A program made the position numbers and the translations under genes. Below the pieces are notes generated by a model. It worked only from the letters and a program-made list of their open reading frames with translations, did no database searches and was not told the origin of the DNA. Shown piece by piece: positions 1 through 8,900 of a stretch of 53,580 nucleotides of DNA (its first letter is position 1; each line of letters opens with the position of its first letter). The DNA is from Terriglobales bacterium (lineage in GTDB: Bacteria > Acidobacteriota > Terriglobia > Terriglobales > Acidobacteriaceae), in assembly GCA_035487355.1 (NCBI GenBank), contig DATHMF010000098.1, positions 1 to 53,580 on the forward strand. The letters are read 5' to 3'.

Positions 1-837
1 ATGGGCTGCCGCATGGATTCTGACAACGGAGGCGGATTCTCCGGCACGGCCTCTGATTGCTCGCCCCCCGAACCGGTTCCCTATGCCTTCCTGTTTCTCA
101 GAGTGGAAGACAAGCAGATCGGCCGAGTGCGCGTTTTCAGCGCTGAATGCCCACTGGATTTCACTGGTCTTCCGCTGACCTGGCTCGAAGACGTCAAGCC
201 AGAGCAAAGCGTCGAACTGCTCACCGGTCTGGCAATGTCGGGCGACGCCGAAGAAACCTCGGGAAAGAAGCAGCGTGCCGATAACGCCATCATGGCAATT
301 GCCATGCACGACGCGCCTGCAGCCGACATTGCTTTGGAGAAACTCATCCAGCCAGCGCAGTCTGAGCGGCTGCGCGAAGAGGCGATCTTCTGGCTGGGAG
401 TCGAGCGCGGTAAGAAGGGCGTCGAACTGCTGCACAAATACGCAAAAGACGATCCCGATGATCGCATTCGCGAAAAGGCAACGTTCGCATTCTCACGAAG
501 CAAGGAGCCCGAAGCGCTGAAAGATCTTATCGGAATGGCGCGCAGCGACGCCAGCCCGCGCGTGCGCGGCCAAGCCATCTTCTGGCTCGCGCAGATCGGC
601 GGCAAGAAAGAGGCCGCGCAGATCACCGCGGCCATTGAAAACGATCCCGAGACCGAGGTCAAAAAGAAAGCGGTCTTTGCCCTCTCCCAGATGCATAACG
701 AGGATAGTGTGCCGTTGCTGATCAACCTGGCCAAAACCAACCGCAATCCGGTCGTCCGCAAGCAAGCCATCTTCTGGCTGGGACAAAGCCATGATCCCCG
801 TGCTCTCGATTTCCTCGAGGAGCTGGTCACGAAATAG
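1..837 (+). CDS. HEAT-repeat protein (5' end outside window)
   Basis: The frame is open from the first base, so the gene probably begins upstream; 278 residues are visible. From about residue 90 the protein is a row of HEAT-like helical repeats of about 31 residues, each carrying a variant of AIFWLGQ or AVFALSQ (for example near residues 127, 190, 222 and 253). Such repeats form solenoid scaffolds for protein-protein contact. No catalytic motif is visible. The piece before the repeats looks like internal sequence of a larger, probably exported protein; no signal peptide can be judged. It ends in TAG and is followed by about 200 bp without a gene. The binding partner cannot be inferred. Confidence 0.75.
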   Translation: MGCRMDSDNGGGFSGTASDCSPPEPVPYAFLFLRVEDKQIGRVRVFSAECPLDFTGLPLTWLEDVKPEQSVELLTGLAMSGDAEETSGKKQRADNAIMAIAMHDAPAADIALEKLIQPAQSERLREEAIFWLGVERGKKGVELLHKYAKDDPDDRIREKATFAFSRSKEPEALKDLIGMARSDASPRVRGQAIFWLAQIGGKKEAAQITAAIENDPETEVKKKAVFALSQMHNEDSVPLLINLAKTNRNPVVRKQAIFWLGQSHDPRALDFLEELVTK

Positions 838-976
838 GAGGCTGGCGGTTTGCGACAAGACGCTCTGGAAAACAGCCGTAAATTCTGGGGGCTTTGGCGA
901 ATCTTTGGACCAAAAGCCCCCTTCTCATACCCTTTATGCTTCAATTTCGTCTGTTATTAAAGTACTTGCGGTTTTT

Positions 977-1004
977 CTGAGTACCGGGGACTGAGTACTC
1001 ACTG
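977..1004. repeat. heptad-periodic tract (CTGAGTA type)
   Basis: Four consecutive 7-nt units (CTGAGTA, CCGGGGA, CTGAGTA, CTCACTG) lie upstream of the lytic transglycosylase gene. This is one of several degenerate 7-nt-periodic tracts in the window. Confidence 0.5.
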
Positions 1005-1041
1005 GTTTCCGGCATCCAAATTCAGGTATCCTGAAACTCAT

Positions 1042-2958
1042 ATGGGCATTCGCAAAACGTATTTCCTGGCCTTGATTCTGGCTGGGCTGGCGCTGTTTAC
1101 AACCTCCTGTGATACAGGGGAGAAGCGCACGGCCAAGACTACTCCGCCGCCACAGGCATTGGCTCCGGCCATTGCCGCTCCTACTCCGACGCCGGCCCCC
1201 AAGGTCCTAGTCGAAGAGCAGCCTGCTCCTAAAGTTGATCCGGTTGAGACCATGGTAGCCGCCGCCGAGAAGGAGTATCAGGAAGGGCGGGCCAACTACA
1301 CGGCCGGACACCTCGATGCCGCCAAGCAGAATTTCGACCGGGCATTCAATAACCTGACTCAGGGACCAGTTTCCATCAAGACCGATGAGCGCCTGCAGGA
1401 AGAGTTCGACAAGATTGTCGAGGGCACCAATCAGCTCGAACTCCAGGCCCTGAAGCAGGGCGACGGGTTTACCGAGCAGAAGTCCGAGCCGGCGCCGATT
1501 GACGAAGCCAATGCAATCACCTTTCCCGTAGATCCCAAGATCAAGGCAGCCGCCGAAGCCGAGTTAAAAGAGACCCACTTCGACCTGCCGCTGACCATGA
1601 ATGATTACGTGGCCGGCTATATCAACTTCTATGCCAACTCTCCCCGAGGACACGCCACCGTAGAGCATGCTTTCTCGCGCGCCGGGCGCTATCGCGACAT
1701 GATTCAGCGAGTACTGCGCGAAGAAGGCGTTCCCCAGGACCTGATTTATCTGGCGCAGGCCGAATCGGGATTCCATCCGCTCGCCCTCTCTCGCGCCGGG
1801 GCCCGCGGCATGTGGCAGTTTATGGCCAGCCGTGCCTCGGGCTACGACCTCACCCGCAACTGGTGGGTTGATGAGCGCCAGGACCCGGAAAAATCCACGC
1901 GCGCGGCCGCCCGGCATCTCAAGGATTTGTATAGCCAGTTCGGCGACTGGTACCTGGCCATGGCTGCTTATAATTCCGGTCCAGGAAACGTGCAACAGGC
2001 GGTGCAGCGCACCGGCTTCGCCGATTTCTGGGAGCTCTACCGCAGGAACGTGCTGCCGAAAGAAACCAAGAATTACGTGCCGATCATCCTGGCCATGGCC
2101 ATCATTGCCAAAAACCCCAAGCAATATGGTTTGGATAACATCCCGCTCGACTCCCCCTTACAAATAGATAAGCTGACCATTGACTACCCCGTGGACCTCC
2201 GGCTGGTAGCCGAATGCGTGGATATCTCCGTGGATGACTTGCAGGACCTGAATCCCAGCCTCTTGCGCATGACTACCCCCAAAGAAGGCACCTTTGAACT
2301 CAACCTGCCCGCCGGAACCAAAGATAAATACCTGGAAGCCATAGCCGCCATTCCCGCCGAGAAGCGGGTATGGTGGCGTTATCACAAAGTATCCAGTGGC
2401 GAGACCCTGGCCTCGATTGCCAAGGAATATAAAACCACGCCTGCAGCCATCACCGAAGTGAACGGCCTCACCGCCGATGAGATATTGCCCGACACTAAAC
2501 TTATTATTCCCATTGCCGCGGGCAAACATGCGCCCGGTGATGTTGAGACTTTGGTTTTTTCCAAACATCCCACGCGTTACCGGGTGCGTCGTGGCGATAC
2601 CGTGCTTTCAGTCGCCGATGATTTCGGCGTGCCGCCGGAAAAACTCCGCCAATGGAACCGTTTAAAAGGCAATGAACTGCGCAAAGGAAGCCGCCTGTTG
2701 ATCTATCGTCCTTTGCCTGGTGCCAGGGCAGAAACGGAGCCCCGGTTTGCATCTAAGTCCCATAAAAACAATAACTTACAAGTAGCTGCCAAGACCACCC
2801 AAACCACTCCGAGCGGACGCACAACCCATACGGTTCGCGAGGGTGAAACTTTGTATAGCATTGCCAACGACTACGGCACTACCGTGGATGCTCTCAAGCG
2901 CGAGAACAAACGTGCCTCTGCGCTGCTGCATCCCGGAGATGTGCTGATCATTAAATGA
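1042..2958 (+). CDS. mltD: MltD-like lytic transglycosylase with three LysM domains
   Basis: Predicted envelope enzyme that cleaves the MurNAc-GlcNAc bond of peptidoglycan with formation of 1,6-anhydroMurNAc. The N-terminus is a hydrophobic export signal ending in a Cys (LFTTSC, about residue 23), compatible with a lipoprotein although the lipobox is weak. The SLT domain spans about residues 190-340, with the catalytic Glu241 in AQAESGF and the family motifs ARGMWQF and MAAYNSGPGNV. Three LysM modules follow at about 446-490, 512-555 and 595-638, each with a (V)xxGETLxSIA-type start. Length and domain order match MltD. It is monocistronic: a strong hairpin follows the stop codon. The start is the ATG just before the signal peptide. 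Confidence 0.93.
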   Translation: MGIRKTYFLALILAGLALFTTSCDTGEKRTAKTTPPPQALAPAIAAPTPTPAPKVLVEEQPAPKVDPVETMVAAAEKEYQEGRANYTAGHLDAAKQNFDRAFNNLTQGPVSIKTDERLQEEFDKIVEGTNQLELQALKQGDGFTEQKSEPAPIDEANAITFPVDPKIKAAAEAELKETHFDLPLTMNDYVAGYINFYANSPRGHATVEHAFSRAGRYRDMIQRVLREEGVPQDLIYLAQAESGFHPLALSRAGARGMWQFMASRASGYDLTRNWWVDERQDPEKSTRAAARHLKDLYSQFGDWYLAMAAYNSGPGNVQQAVQRTGFADFWELYRRNVLPKETKNYVPIILAMAIIAKNPKQYGLDNIPLDSPLQIDKLTIDYPVDLRLVAECVDISVDDLQDLNPSLLRMTTPKEGTFELNLPAGTKDKYLEAIAAIPAEKRVWWRYHKVSSGETLASIAKEYKTTPAAITEVNGLTADEILPDTKLIIPIAAGKHAPGDVETLVFSKHPTRYRVRRGDTVLSVADDFGVPPEKLRQWNRLKGNELRKGSRLLIYRPLPGARAETEPRFASKSHKNNNLQVAAKTTQTTPSGRTTHTVREGETLYSIANDYGTTVDALKRENKRASALLHPGDVLIIK

Positions 2959-2961
2959 GTA

Positions 2962-2989
2962 CGTGTAAAGACACTTGTGTTTTTACGCG
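2962..2989 (+). terminator. hairpin after the lytic transglycosylase gene
   Basis: A stem of about 12-13 bp with a minimal loop and an internal U-rich right arm (GTGTTTTTAC) starts 4 nt after the stop codon. It is probably the transcription terminator. Confidence 0.55.
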
Positions 2990-3009
2990 CTTTGATTACA
3001 CTTTCCTTG

Positions 3010-3037
3010 TTGACTTACAAATGTCGGCTGCTATAAT
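3010..3037 (+). promoter_or_regulatory. sigma-70-type promoter of the lysine-rich protein gene
   Basis: TTGACT at 3010-3015 and a perfect TATAAT at 3032-3037 are separated by 16 bp. The expected transcript start is near 3044, about 100 nt before the start codon at 3142. Confidence 0.7.
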
Positions 3038-3141
3038 CCGCGCCGTATTCATTTGTACATTTTTACAAGGCATAATGTTGTGTACCCGGCTTCCGATGCA
3101 AAGGGCTTTGCGTCCGGACCGGAATTTATGAGGAGGATAGA

Positions 3142-3543
3142 ATGAGCTTCGACGACCTGACCCTCTACGGACGCAATGACGACGATGAAGACTTCGGCGA
3201 CATGGGTTCCAGCTATGGAGATGCCACCGAGGAATACGAGGAAGAAGAGGAAGAAGAAACGACCGAACCCTCCGGCGGAGTAGGACCTGCGACCACTGGT
3301 TCCTACAGCGAGCCCGCTGGCGGCGAGTACGGCAAACCTGCTGGGGATGGCGGCAAACCCGCCAAGAAATCCGGTGGTAAGAAGGCAGCCAAGAAGAAAA
3401 AGAAACCAGCCAAGAAGTCGGCGGCCAAGAAAGGCAGCTCCGGCGCAGGCAAGAAGAAATCCAAGAAAAAGGCTTCTTCTAAAAAATCCAAGAAATCCAA
3501 GAAAAAAGACAAGAAAAAGAAGAAAAAGGGCAAAAAGAAATAA
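3142..3543 (+). CDS. lysine-rich histone H1-like protein with acidic N-terminus
   Basis: A 133-residue, strongly bipolar protein. Residues 1-45 are acidic with Asp/Glu runs (EYEEEEEEETTE). Residues 46-72 are a Gly/Pro/Ser/Thr linker. Residues 73-133 are nearly all Lys, Ala, Ser and Gly (AKKSGGKKAAKKKKK and similar). The tail resembles bacterial histone-H1-like proteins (Hc1, BpH1 type), which bind DNA through charge; the acidic head could shield or recruit partners. A textbook AGGAGG lies 7 nt before ATG, the promoter is strong and a strong terminator follows, which together suggest high expression from its own unit. DNA binding is inferred from composition only. Confidence 0.8.
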   Translation: MSFDDLTLYGRNDDDEDFGDMGSSYGDATEEYEEEEEEETTEPSGGVGPATTGSYSEPAGGEYGKPAGDGGKPAKKSGGKKAAKKKKKPAKKSAAKKGSSGAGKKKSKKKASSKKSKKSKKKDKKKKKKGKKK

Positions 3544-3584
3544 GGTTGCTCCCCTCTTCTACTTGGCAGTATCCCAAAAGTATC

Positions 3585-3615
3585 AAAAAGCCGCAGAGTT
3601 GGTCTGCGGCTTTTT
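3585..3615 (+). terminator. intrinsic terminator of the lysine-rich protein gene
   Basis: Perfect 12-bp stem AAAAAGCCGCAG / CTGCGGCTTTTT with a 7-nt loop and a T-run, 42 nt after the stop codon. Confidence 0.9.
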
Positions 3616-3728
3616 GCATTTTTAGGCGGCGTCTTCAAGCATCAAGCATCCGGCTAGCAGCATGCCGGTTGCTTCGATTCGCAACCCGAAGTTCCCTTGG
3701 AGCTTGCAGCTTAGGACTTGGAGCTGGA

Positions 3729-3944
3729 TTACTTCCTGCCCTGTACTACGTGAAGGCAGCGCCCGTAGAGTTCCAACAGGTGGCCGGCGTAGTCTTCTGC
3801 TTTTACGGTGGATGCCCCCTGAAAGCCCGCACCTGCGGCGACCCCACGCCCGTAACCGGTGGTGATGGCAACAAACTTCATCAGGTCCAGGGCAATGTCT
3901 TCATTGCGGCGTGCGCCCAAAGTAATGCTCCCCATCTCTTCCAT
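3729..3944 (-). CDS. small conserved-looking hypothetical protein
   Basis: A 71-residue protein, MEEMGSITLGARRNEDIA at its start, without signal peptide or membrane segment. I do not recognise the family. The start is fixed by a GGAGG 6 nt before ATG at 3944; a longer reading upstream to 4001 lacks such a site. The composition is that of a small soluble protein (mixed helix, one Cys near the C-terminus, GYGRGVAAGAGF in the middle). It converges with the lysine-rich protein gene. Confidence 0.65.
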   Translation of the reverse strand: MEEMGSITLGARRNEDIALDLMKFVAITTGYGRGVAAGAGFQGASTVKAEDYAGHLLELYGRCLHVVQGRK

Positions 3945-3992
3945 AAATCCTCCCAGCGAATTCGTAAATACGAATTGGATTCTACGGGAAAG

Positions 3993-4115
3993 CAGTTTCA
4001 AGTTTCCAGTTTCAGGTTTCGAGGCCGGACTATTGCTTTTTGCCTTTGAAACTTGAAACTCGCAACTGCCTTCTTGCTTTTGCCTTTGAAACTCGGAACT
4101 TGAAACTCGAAACTG
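3993..4115. repeat. heptad-periodic tracts (GAAACTT/GAAACTC type)
   Basis: Three runs of 7-nt units: 3993-4020 (CAGTTTC-like, reverse orientation), 4048-4068 and 4088-4115 (GAAACTT, GAAACTC, GGAACTT). The last two runs are preceded by the same TTTTGCCTTT. They fill the intergenic space before the GvpL/F gene; no gene is seen here. Confidence 0.6.
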
Positions 4116-4291
4116 CTTTCTCTTTTTATTTGCCTATTGCCAACTCGGGTGTGAGGGCATAGGATACGAAATTAGTGGTCGTCGCGCCAGTCTACGGCAT
4201 TTCAGCCGAGGCTCCTCAAGGGCGACGTTCACGCCGTCAGCAGTGCCCTTTAAGCCTTTTAAGTGATATCGGCCCCTTTTAGTCCTATAAA

Positions 4292-4314
4292 GACACGCCC
4301 CTTGGAAGCGTGTC
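4292..4314 (+). promoter_or_regulatory. hairpin upstream of the gvpL/F-like gene
   Basis: GACACGC and GCGTGTC form a 7-bp stem with a 9-nt loop about 55 nt before the start codon. It could be a 5'-UTR stem or an operator; no regulator is known. Confidence 0.3.
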
Positions 4315-4369
4315 GTCTACTCATGTTGCGCGTTTACCCAAAATACCGTTAGTACAGGGAGAGATGGTT

Positions 4370-5122
4370 ATGGCCTGGTACGCATACTGCATTACAGAGC
4401 AGCAAGCATTTCAAGGCGAAAACAGGGCCCGTCGGCCTTTCGTCATTGATGAAGTTCGGGGAATTGGGGATAGGCAGGTTATGGGCTATCCCAGCGGTGA
4501 GTTAGCCGTCATTGTCAGCGAATACAAGCGTTCCAACGACCTTGATCAGAAGGCCATTTTGGAACACCTCAAAGTCGTGGCCGAGTGTTTCCGCAGCGCA
4601 ACTGGTTCGAATACAACCGTCCTGCCCTTCCGTTTTGGGACAATCTTTGACACCGATGAAGCCCTGCGCCGCGCGGTGCGGGCCAATCGTAAGGCTTTTC
4701 TGAACGGCGTTGACCACCTTCGCGGGAAGGCGGAAATGCATCTGAAACTCCTGGTCAAAGACGGTTCGGTTCGAGAGGCATTGGAAGAGGTGGTTCTGCC
4801 GGCTACCGTTGGCGGTGCATACCTTACCAAGCTGCGGGAAAAAGCCGCCCGCCTGCGCGAACGCCAGACTAAAGCCCGCGCCATTTCGGTGCAGGTACAC
4901 AAGCTATTTAACCCGCTCGAAACAGAAGTAACTTGTAAAAAGGTAGACTCCGGCGGAATGCTCATTGATATAGCCCACCTGGTAGATCACAAACAAATTG
5001 AAAAATACCAGGCGCGTTACAATTCCGCTGCCCGCCAGTTTAAAGATTGTGAATTGGCCATCAGCGGTCCCTGGCCTCCGTATCATTTCTTGCCCGGCAA
5101 GCTACGAACCGTAGCGAATTAG
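4370..5122 (+). CDS. GvpL/GvpF-family gas vesicle protein (orphan)
   Basis: A 250-residue protein with the GvpL/F hallmarks: an N-terminal WYAYCI strand, the central VLPFRFGTIF (about residue 85) and the C-terminal SGPWPPYHF. In gas-vesicle clusters these proteins are minor structural or assembly components. No gvpA, gvpN or other gas vesicle gene is present in this window, so the role here is unknown; lone GvpL/F homologues may do something else. ATG 4370 is preferred over ATG 4364 because AGGGAG lies 8 nt upstream of it but only 2 nt upstream of the other. A terminator follows directly. Confidence 0.85.
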   Translation: MAWYAYCITEQQAFQGENRARRPFVIDEVRGIGDRQVMGYPSGELAVIVSEYKRSNDLDQKAILEHLKVVAECFRSATGSNTTVLPFRFGTIFDTDEALRRAVRANRKAFLNGVDHLRGKAEMHLKLLVKDGSVREALEEVVLPATVGGAYLTKLREKAARLRERQTKARAISVQVHKLFNPLETEVTCKKVDSGGMLIDIAHLVDHKQIEKYQARYNSAARQFKDCELAISGPWPPYHFLPGKLRTVAN

Positions 5123-5177
5123 ACTTCAACGCGAATGTTCTTAGAAAGGCGCGGCTGAATGCTGCGCCTTTTGCATT
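5121..5177 (+). repeat. 57-bp direct repeat with terminator, left copy
   Basis: Matches 5907-5963 at about 53 of 57 positions. It contains an 11-bp hairpin (5145-5155 / 5161-5171) ending in CCTTTT, which probably terminates the GvpL/F transcript. Confidence 0.85.
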
Positions 5178-5368
5178 TTGTCTCGTGCTCGTCTGTATCC
5201 CACCCCTTGGGATAGGGCCTTTATGGTGAGATAACCAGCAACCCTGCCTTGTACTATCGCTGAAGCTGCCCTTGCAGCTTTTGGGTTGCAACCCGTCTTT
5301 TCTCTGAAACGTTCTGTCAGCGCGAAACACTATGGCTCAAATCCAAACTGGAAAGGCAGGGTGAGTCA

Positions 5369-5827
5369 ATGGCATGCAAAAGCGGAACGATCTCGCTGGT
5401 GTACGACGTGAACGGTAAACCGACCGGAGAATTTGATCTCCATTGCGCAAACGGTTGCACGGAAAGGAATGAAAAATGCGACTGGGTTGAACACTTCCAC
5501 TACAAAAGCCCAAGCCTGGTGGGAGTGAGTGCTGTTTTCTGTCACTGTACCAGGATCTACGAAGGTGGCAAGGTGGAGCACGTTACATCTGGGAATCCCC
5601 CAGGAAGGCTGACCCGGTGTGATGAGAGCGCGGGCATGCTTTGGATCACAGAGGGCGATGTCTGCAAAATGGTGCCACATTGCTTTGGTGGATGCGATGA
5701 TGATGACTACGAATGCAAGGTGAAAGAACCGCCCCAAGAAGAGTGGAAAACCATTGAAGGCGGCCCATTCCCCAGGAGAGTGCGGGTTGTGACCTGGGAA
5801 TGCGCCTGCCAGTTGAAACAAAAGTAA
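5369..5827 (+). CDS. Cys-rich hypothetical protein
   Basis: A 152-residue protein with 13 Cys and several His (HCANGC at 25-30, FCHC, HCFGGC followed by an Asp cluster, ECAC near the end). No signal peptide or membrane segment is visible. The pattern suggests metal binding or disulfide-rich folding, but I recognise no family. An AGGGTGAG before ATG supports the start. An overlapping open frame on the minus strand is judged a shadow because this strand has the ribosome binding site and a terminator behind it. The gene sits between two copies of a 57-bp direct repeat, as if inserted or duplicated as a unit. Confidence 0.65.
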   Translation: MACKSGTISLVYDVNGKPTGEFDLHCANGCTERNEKCDWVEHFHYKSPSLVGVSAVFCHCTRIYEGGKVEHVTSGNPPGRLTRCDESAGMLWITEGDVCKMVPHCFGGCDDDDYECKVKEPPQEEWKTIEGGPFPRRVRVVTWECACQLKQK

Positions 5828-5867
5828 AAGCAAGCCTAAGCTAGAGGCTGAAAAACCAAACAGGTAT

Positions 5868-5906
5868 ACCGGTGCCGTGCTGGGCTGCGCCTTTTGCCCG
5901 GCGCTG
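5868..5906 (+). repeat. short copy of the CCGGCGCTCATCTG repeat
   Basis: Resembles the left part of the repeats at 9501-9609 and 14611-14730 (ACCGGTGC, then CTGCGCCTTTTGCCCGGCGCT). Confidence 0.5.
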
Positions 5907-5963
5907 AGACTTCAAAGGGAATGTTCTTAGAAAGGCGCGGCTGACGGCTGCGCCTTTTGCATT
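5907..5963 (+). repeat. 57-bp direct repeat with terminator, right copy
   Basis: Second copy of the repeat at 5121-5177, again with the hairpin (5931-5941 / 5947-5957) and CCTTTT. It lies between the converging Cys-rich gene and the large secreted protein gene and would terminate the former. Confidence 0.85.
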
Positions 5964-5997
5964 GTCACTCACCTGTATCATCCTCGGGAAAAGGCAA

Positions 5998-8900
5998 CTA
6001 CGGGGTGACTGCCCCGCCTACGTTCACATTGAATGAAAGCACACCGTTGGCCGAGGTGGTGAACGCGCCTCCCCCAGCAGGTGCAACTGTCACAGTGTGT
6101 TGGTTGCTCGCCACATTCACGATTATGTTGTAAGTGGTGTTAGGGGGCAAGTCCGTAATTACGTGATGGGTTTGCGCGGCTGGGACAACATAAACGAGTG
6201 TTCCCGTTGCATTCTGCCCGAAGGCGGCCGAACCTGCCAGCACTACAGAATTTCCCGCTCCTACGGGAGACGCCAACAACGCTCCCAGCACCGAGCCGCT
6301 GGTAACGTTGACCGGCGTAGCGTTTGCCACCTGCTCCGCGGTATCGGAAAGATCGAACACCGTGAGCCAGCGCTGGTTGGCATTGGCCGGGCCCGGCGGA
6401 CGCACCTCCAGCCGCCAGATCTTGCTCCAGGTAAGAGGATCGGGAGCAACATGATCAGTTACGTTCGTCGCACTATTGGCGGGCAGCACGGTAGTCACCG
6501 AACCAGAGAAGCTCCCAAAGGTTACGTCGTAACGGTGTTCACCAGCCGCAGGAGGAGTAGCTGCCACGGCATTGGCCGGGAAGTGGAACGCCAGATATTG
6601 GTCGTAGGCAGCGTTGCAGATGGTGGTGCGGTCATAGACCACAAACTGGTTGGGCCGCAAATAAACAATCTGCCGCGACCAGGAGGAAATTGGCGGGCCG
6701 CAGACAAAGGGGCGGTAGGTGTCTTCCAGATACTCGCCTACTGCCAGCACGTAGGAATTGCCATCTTCGAAGCGGCTGATGTTGGTCCTGACGCCGTCGA
6801 CCCGGCCCAACGAATACTGACCATAGTGCTCGAGAACATTCCCGCCATTATCCAGGTTCCGTACCTGGAACGTATTGTTGAGCTTGCGGTTGCCTTGAGT
6901 ATGGTCGGCATCCCAGTTGCCATAGTTGTCGTCATAGATTGCGCTTTCGCCCGGGTCGCCGTTGGGTTGGTGTGTAATCCAACCCGATACATTCACCAGC
7001 AGAGGATTCTTGCCTTTCACCAGCGCCAGCGAACCCGAATCATAGGACTGTTCGCCCTGACCAGGGGCGTTGACATAAGGCCCCGAGGTGAATGACATCC
7101 ACACCGCGCCCGTGCTCCAGTCTGACCGGGCGGACGCGATGCTGATTCCGGGCGCGAGATAGGAGCGTGGCAGCGTGGTGTAGTCCTGTTCGGGGGCGTT
7201 GTTGTCCCAGAAAAGGAATTCGATCCAGGGGTCAGCCTGGCCGGTTTGACTGGCGATAACAGTCTTCACATCGCGTGCATACTTGTGCATCATGGCTGCG
7301 TGCGGGCTGTTCCACATGCCCAGGAAGCCCGCAAGGAATGAGTAGAGGTTAGGCTCTGCCGTTCCCGGCCACAAGCTATCGCCGCGGGTGTGAGTTGTGC
7401 CGCGGTCGTCAATGAAATCACGGCTCGGCCAGGTGAAGTGCATGAGGTAGTCACCGGTGTCGAGCGGGAATGTGTAGGGGTTATTGGTATCGTGAATCAA
7501 ATCCAGGCCCTTGGCGGTTCTGGCAGCCAGGGTTGGCAGCGCCTGATTCATCGTACCCAGCGGGCCATAGTTGGCAAAACCTTCCGGCCAGCCTCCGCCG
7601 ATCATGTTGAGGTTGTAATAGGGCGCGACCCGCGCGCCATGCTGGTTGGTGTACCAGTCATTCCAAAGAGCATTGCCATTGGGATTGTCGCCTTGCGTGG
7701 CAATCGCGGCCATGCCTTTGGCGTCGTAGTAGCCGGCAAAGTAGTTGCTCTGCGGGTGCTCATATTCAAAGGAATTGTTTTCAAAGTCGCTGATCCACAT
7801 GTTCAGGTCGTTATACACCTGCGCTTGCTGGCTGGCGTTCATCAGGTCGTGGAACCAGTCGTAGCCGATTCCCAGGGCCCCGCCGTAGAAGCGGATGCCA
7901 TATCCGCTGTCGCGGTTCTGTATGGGGCTTCCGCCCACCAGTTGATGCGCCGGGTCAGACATTTTCATCAGGACATCCACACCCTTGGCGCCATATAAAG
8001 CAGCGTTGGTTGGATCGAACGTGCGCGCCACCTGATAACACAATCCCACTGAAAGCAGCGCGTAATAGTAGTCGCTGCCCTGATAGCCTTCGCCGATATT
8101 CGGGAGATTGGGATAGCCGTTCTGGTCGGGGAAGTTGACGCTTCCGCCGTTGTAGGAATCGCAAACGCTTTTTAATGCTACCCATTCCGGCGTGTTGGCC
8201 TGTGCCCGTGCGCGTAACCCCGCCAAGGTTGCCCCATCCAGAATGATGCGCGGATGCGCGCCCGTAATCGCCCCGGGTGTGGTCGCATTGCTCTCATTGG
8301 AATACGGCGAATCACCGCTGGTGTTGGTGGCACGCACGCGGTAATAGTATTGCGTCGTAGCCGACAGCCCGGAATCAATGAATCCCGTACCGTTCGCACC
8401 TGTAGTCCCAATCTGTATATAGGTCCCGGCACTACCGATCTTGCGCTCGACTTTGAATCCGGTTTGATTGTTGGCGTTGTTGATCCAGGAGAGGATGATC
8501 TCTGAACTGGTGACGGCGAGTGCTGCCAGGTTACTGGGCGGGGCAGGGAACTGCGGTGGATTCACCGTGAGAGAAGCTGTAGAAGGCGCGGCTCCCGCGA
8601 TGGCGGCTGTGATCGTGGTTGTACCTTGCCCACGACTTGTCGCCAGGCCCTGCGAGCCGGGCGCATTGCTGATGGTGGCCACTGCCGTGTTCGATGAACT
8701 CCAGGCGACGGCGCGGGTCACGTCCTGTGGACCTCCGGCCCCGAAGGTTGCGGTTGCCTTGAATTGCTGTGTTCCGGCAAAGGGAATGGCCTGACTGGCC
8801 GGACTCACCGTGATCGTCGAGACTCCTACCAGAAGCGTAGTTGATCCTGTGAAAGCTCCATGCCTTGCCGTGATGGAGGTAGTCCCTTGTCCGGTGGTGG

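Noticed and set aside
81..944. Long open frame on the minus strand opposite the HEAT-repeat gene
   Set aside because: Ser/Ala/Arg-rich composition without domain pattern; the plus strand carries clear HEAT repeats, so this is a shadow.
4370..5122. Gas vesicle gene cluster
   Set aside because: Only one GvpL/F-family gene is present; neighbours are unrelated.
6097..7998. Long plus-strand open frames inside the secreted Ig/heparinase-like gene
   Set aside because: They lie opposite a single 1067-codon gene with recognisable domains and have no ribosome sites or families.
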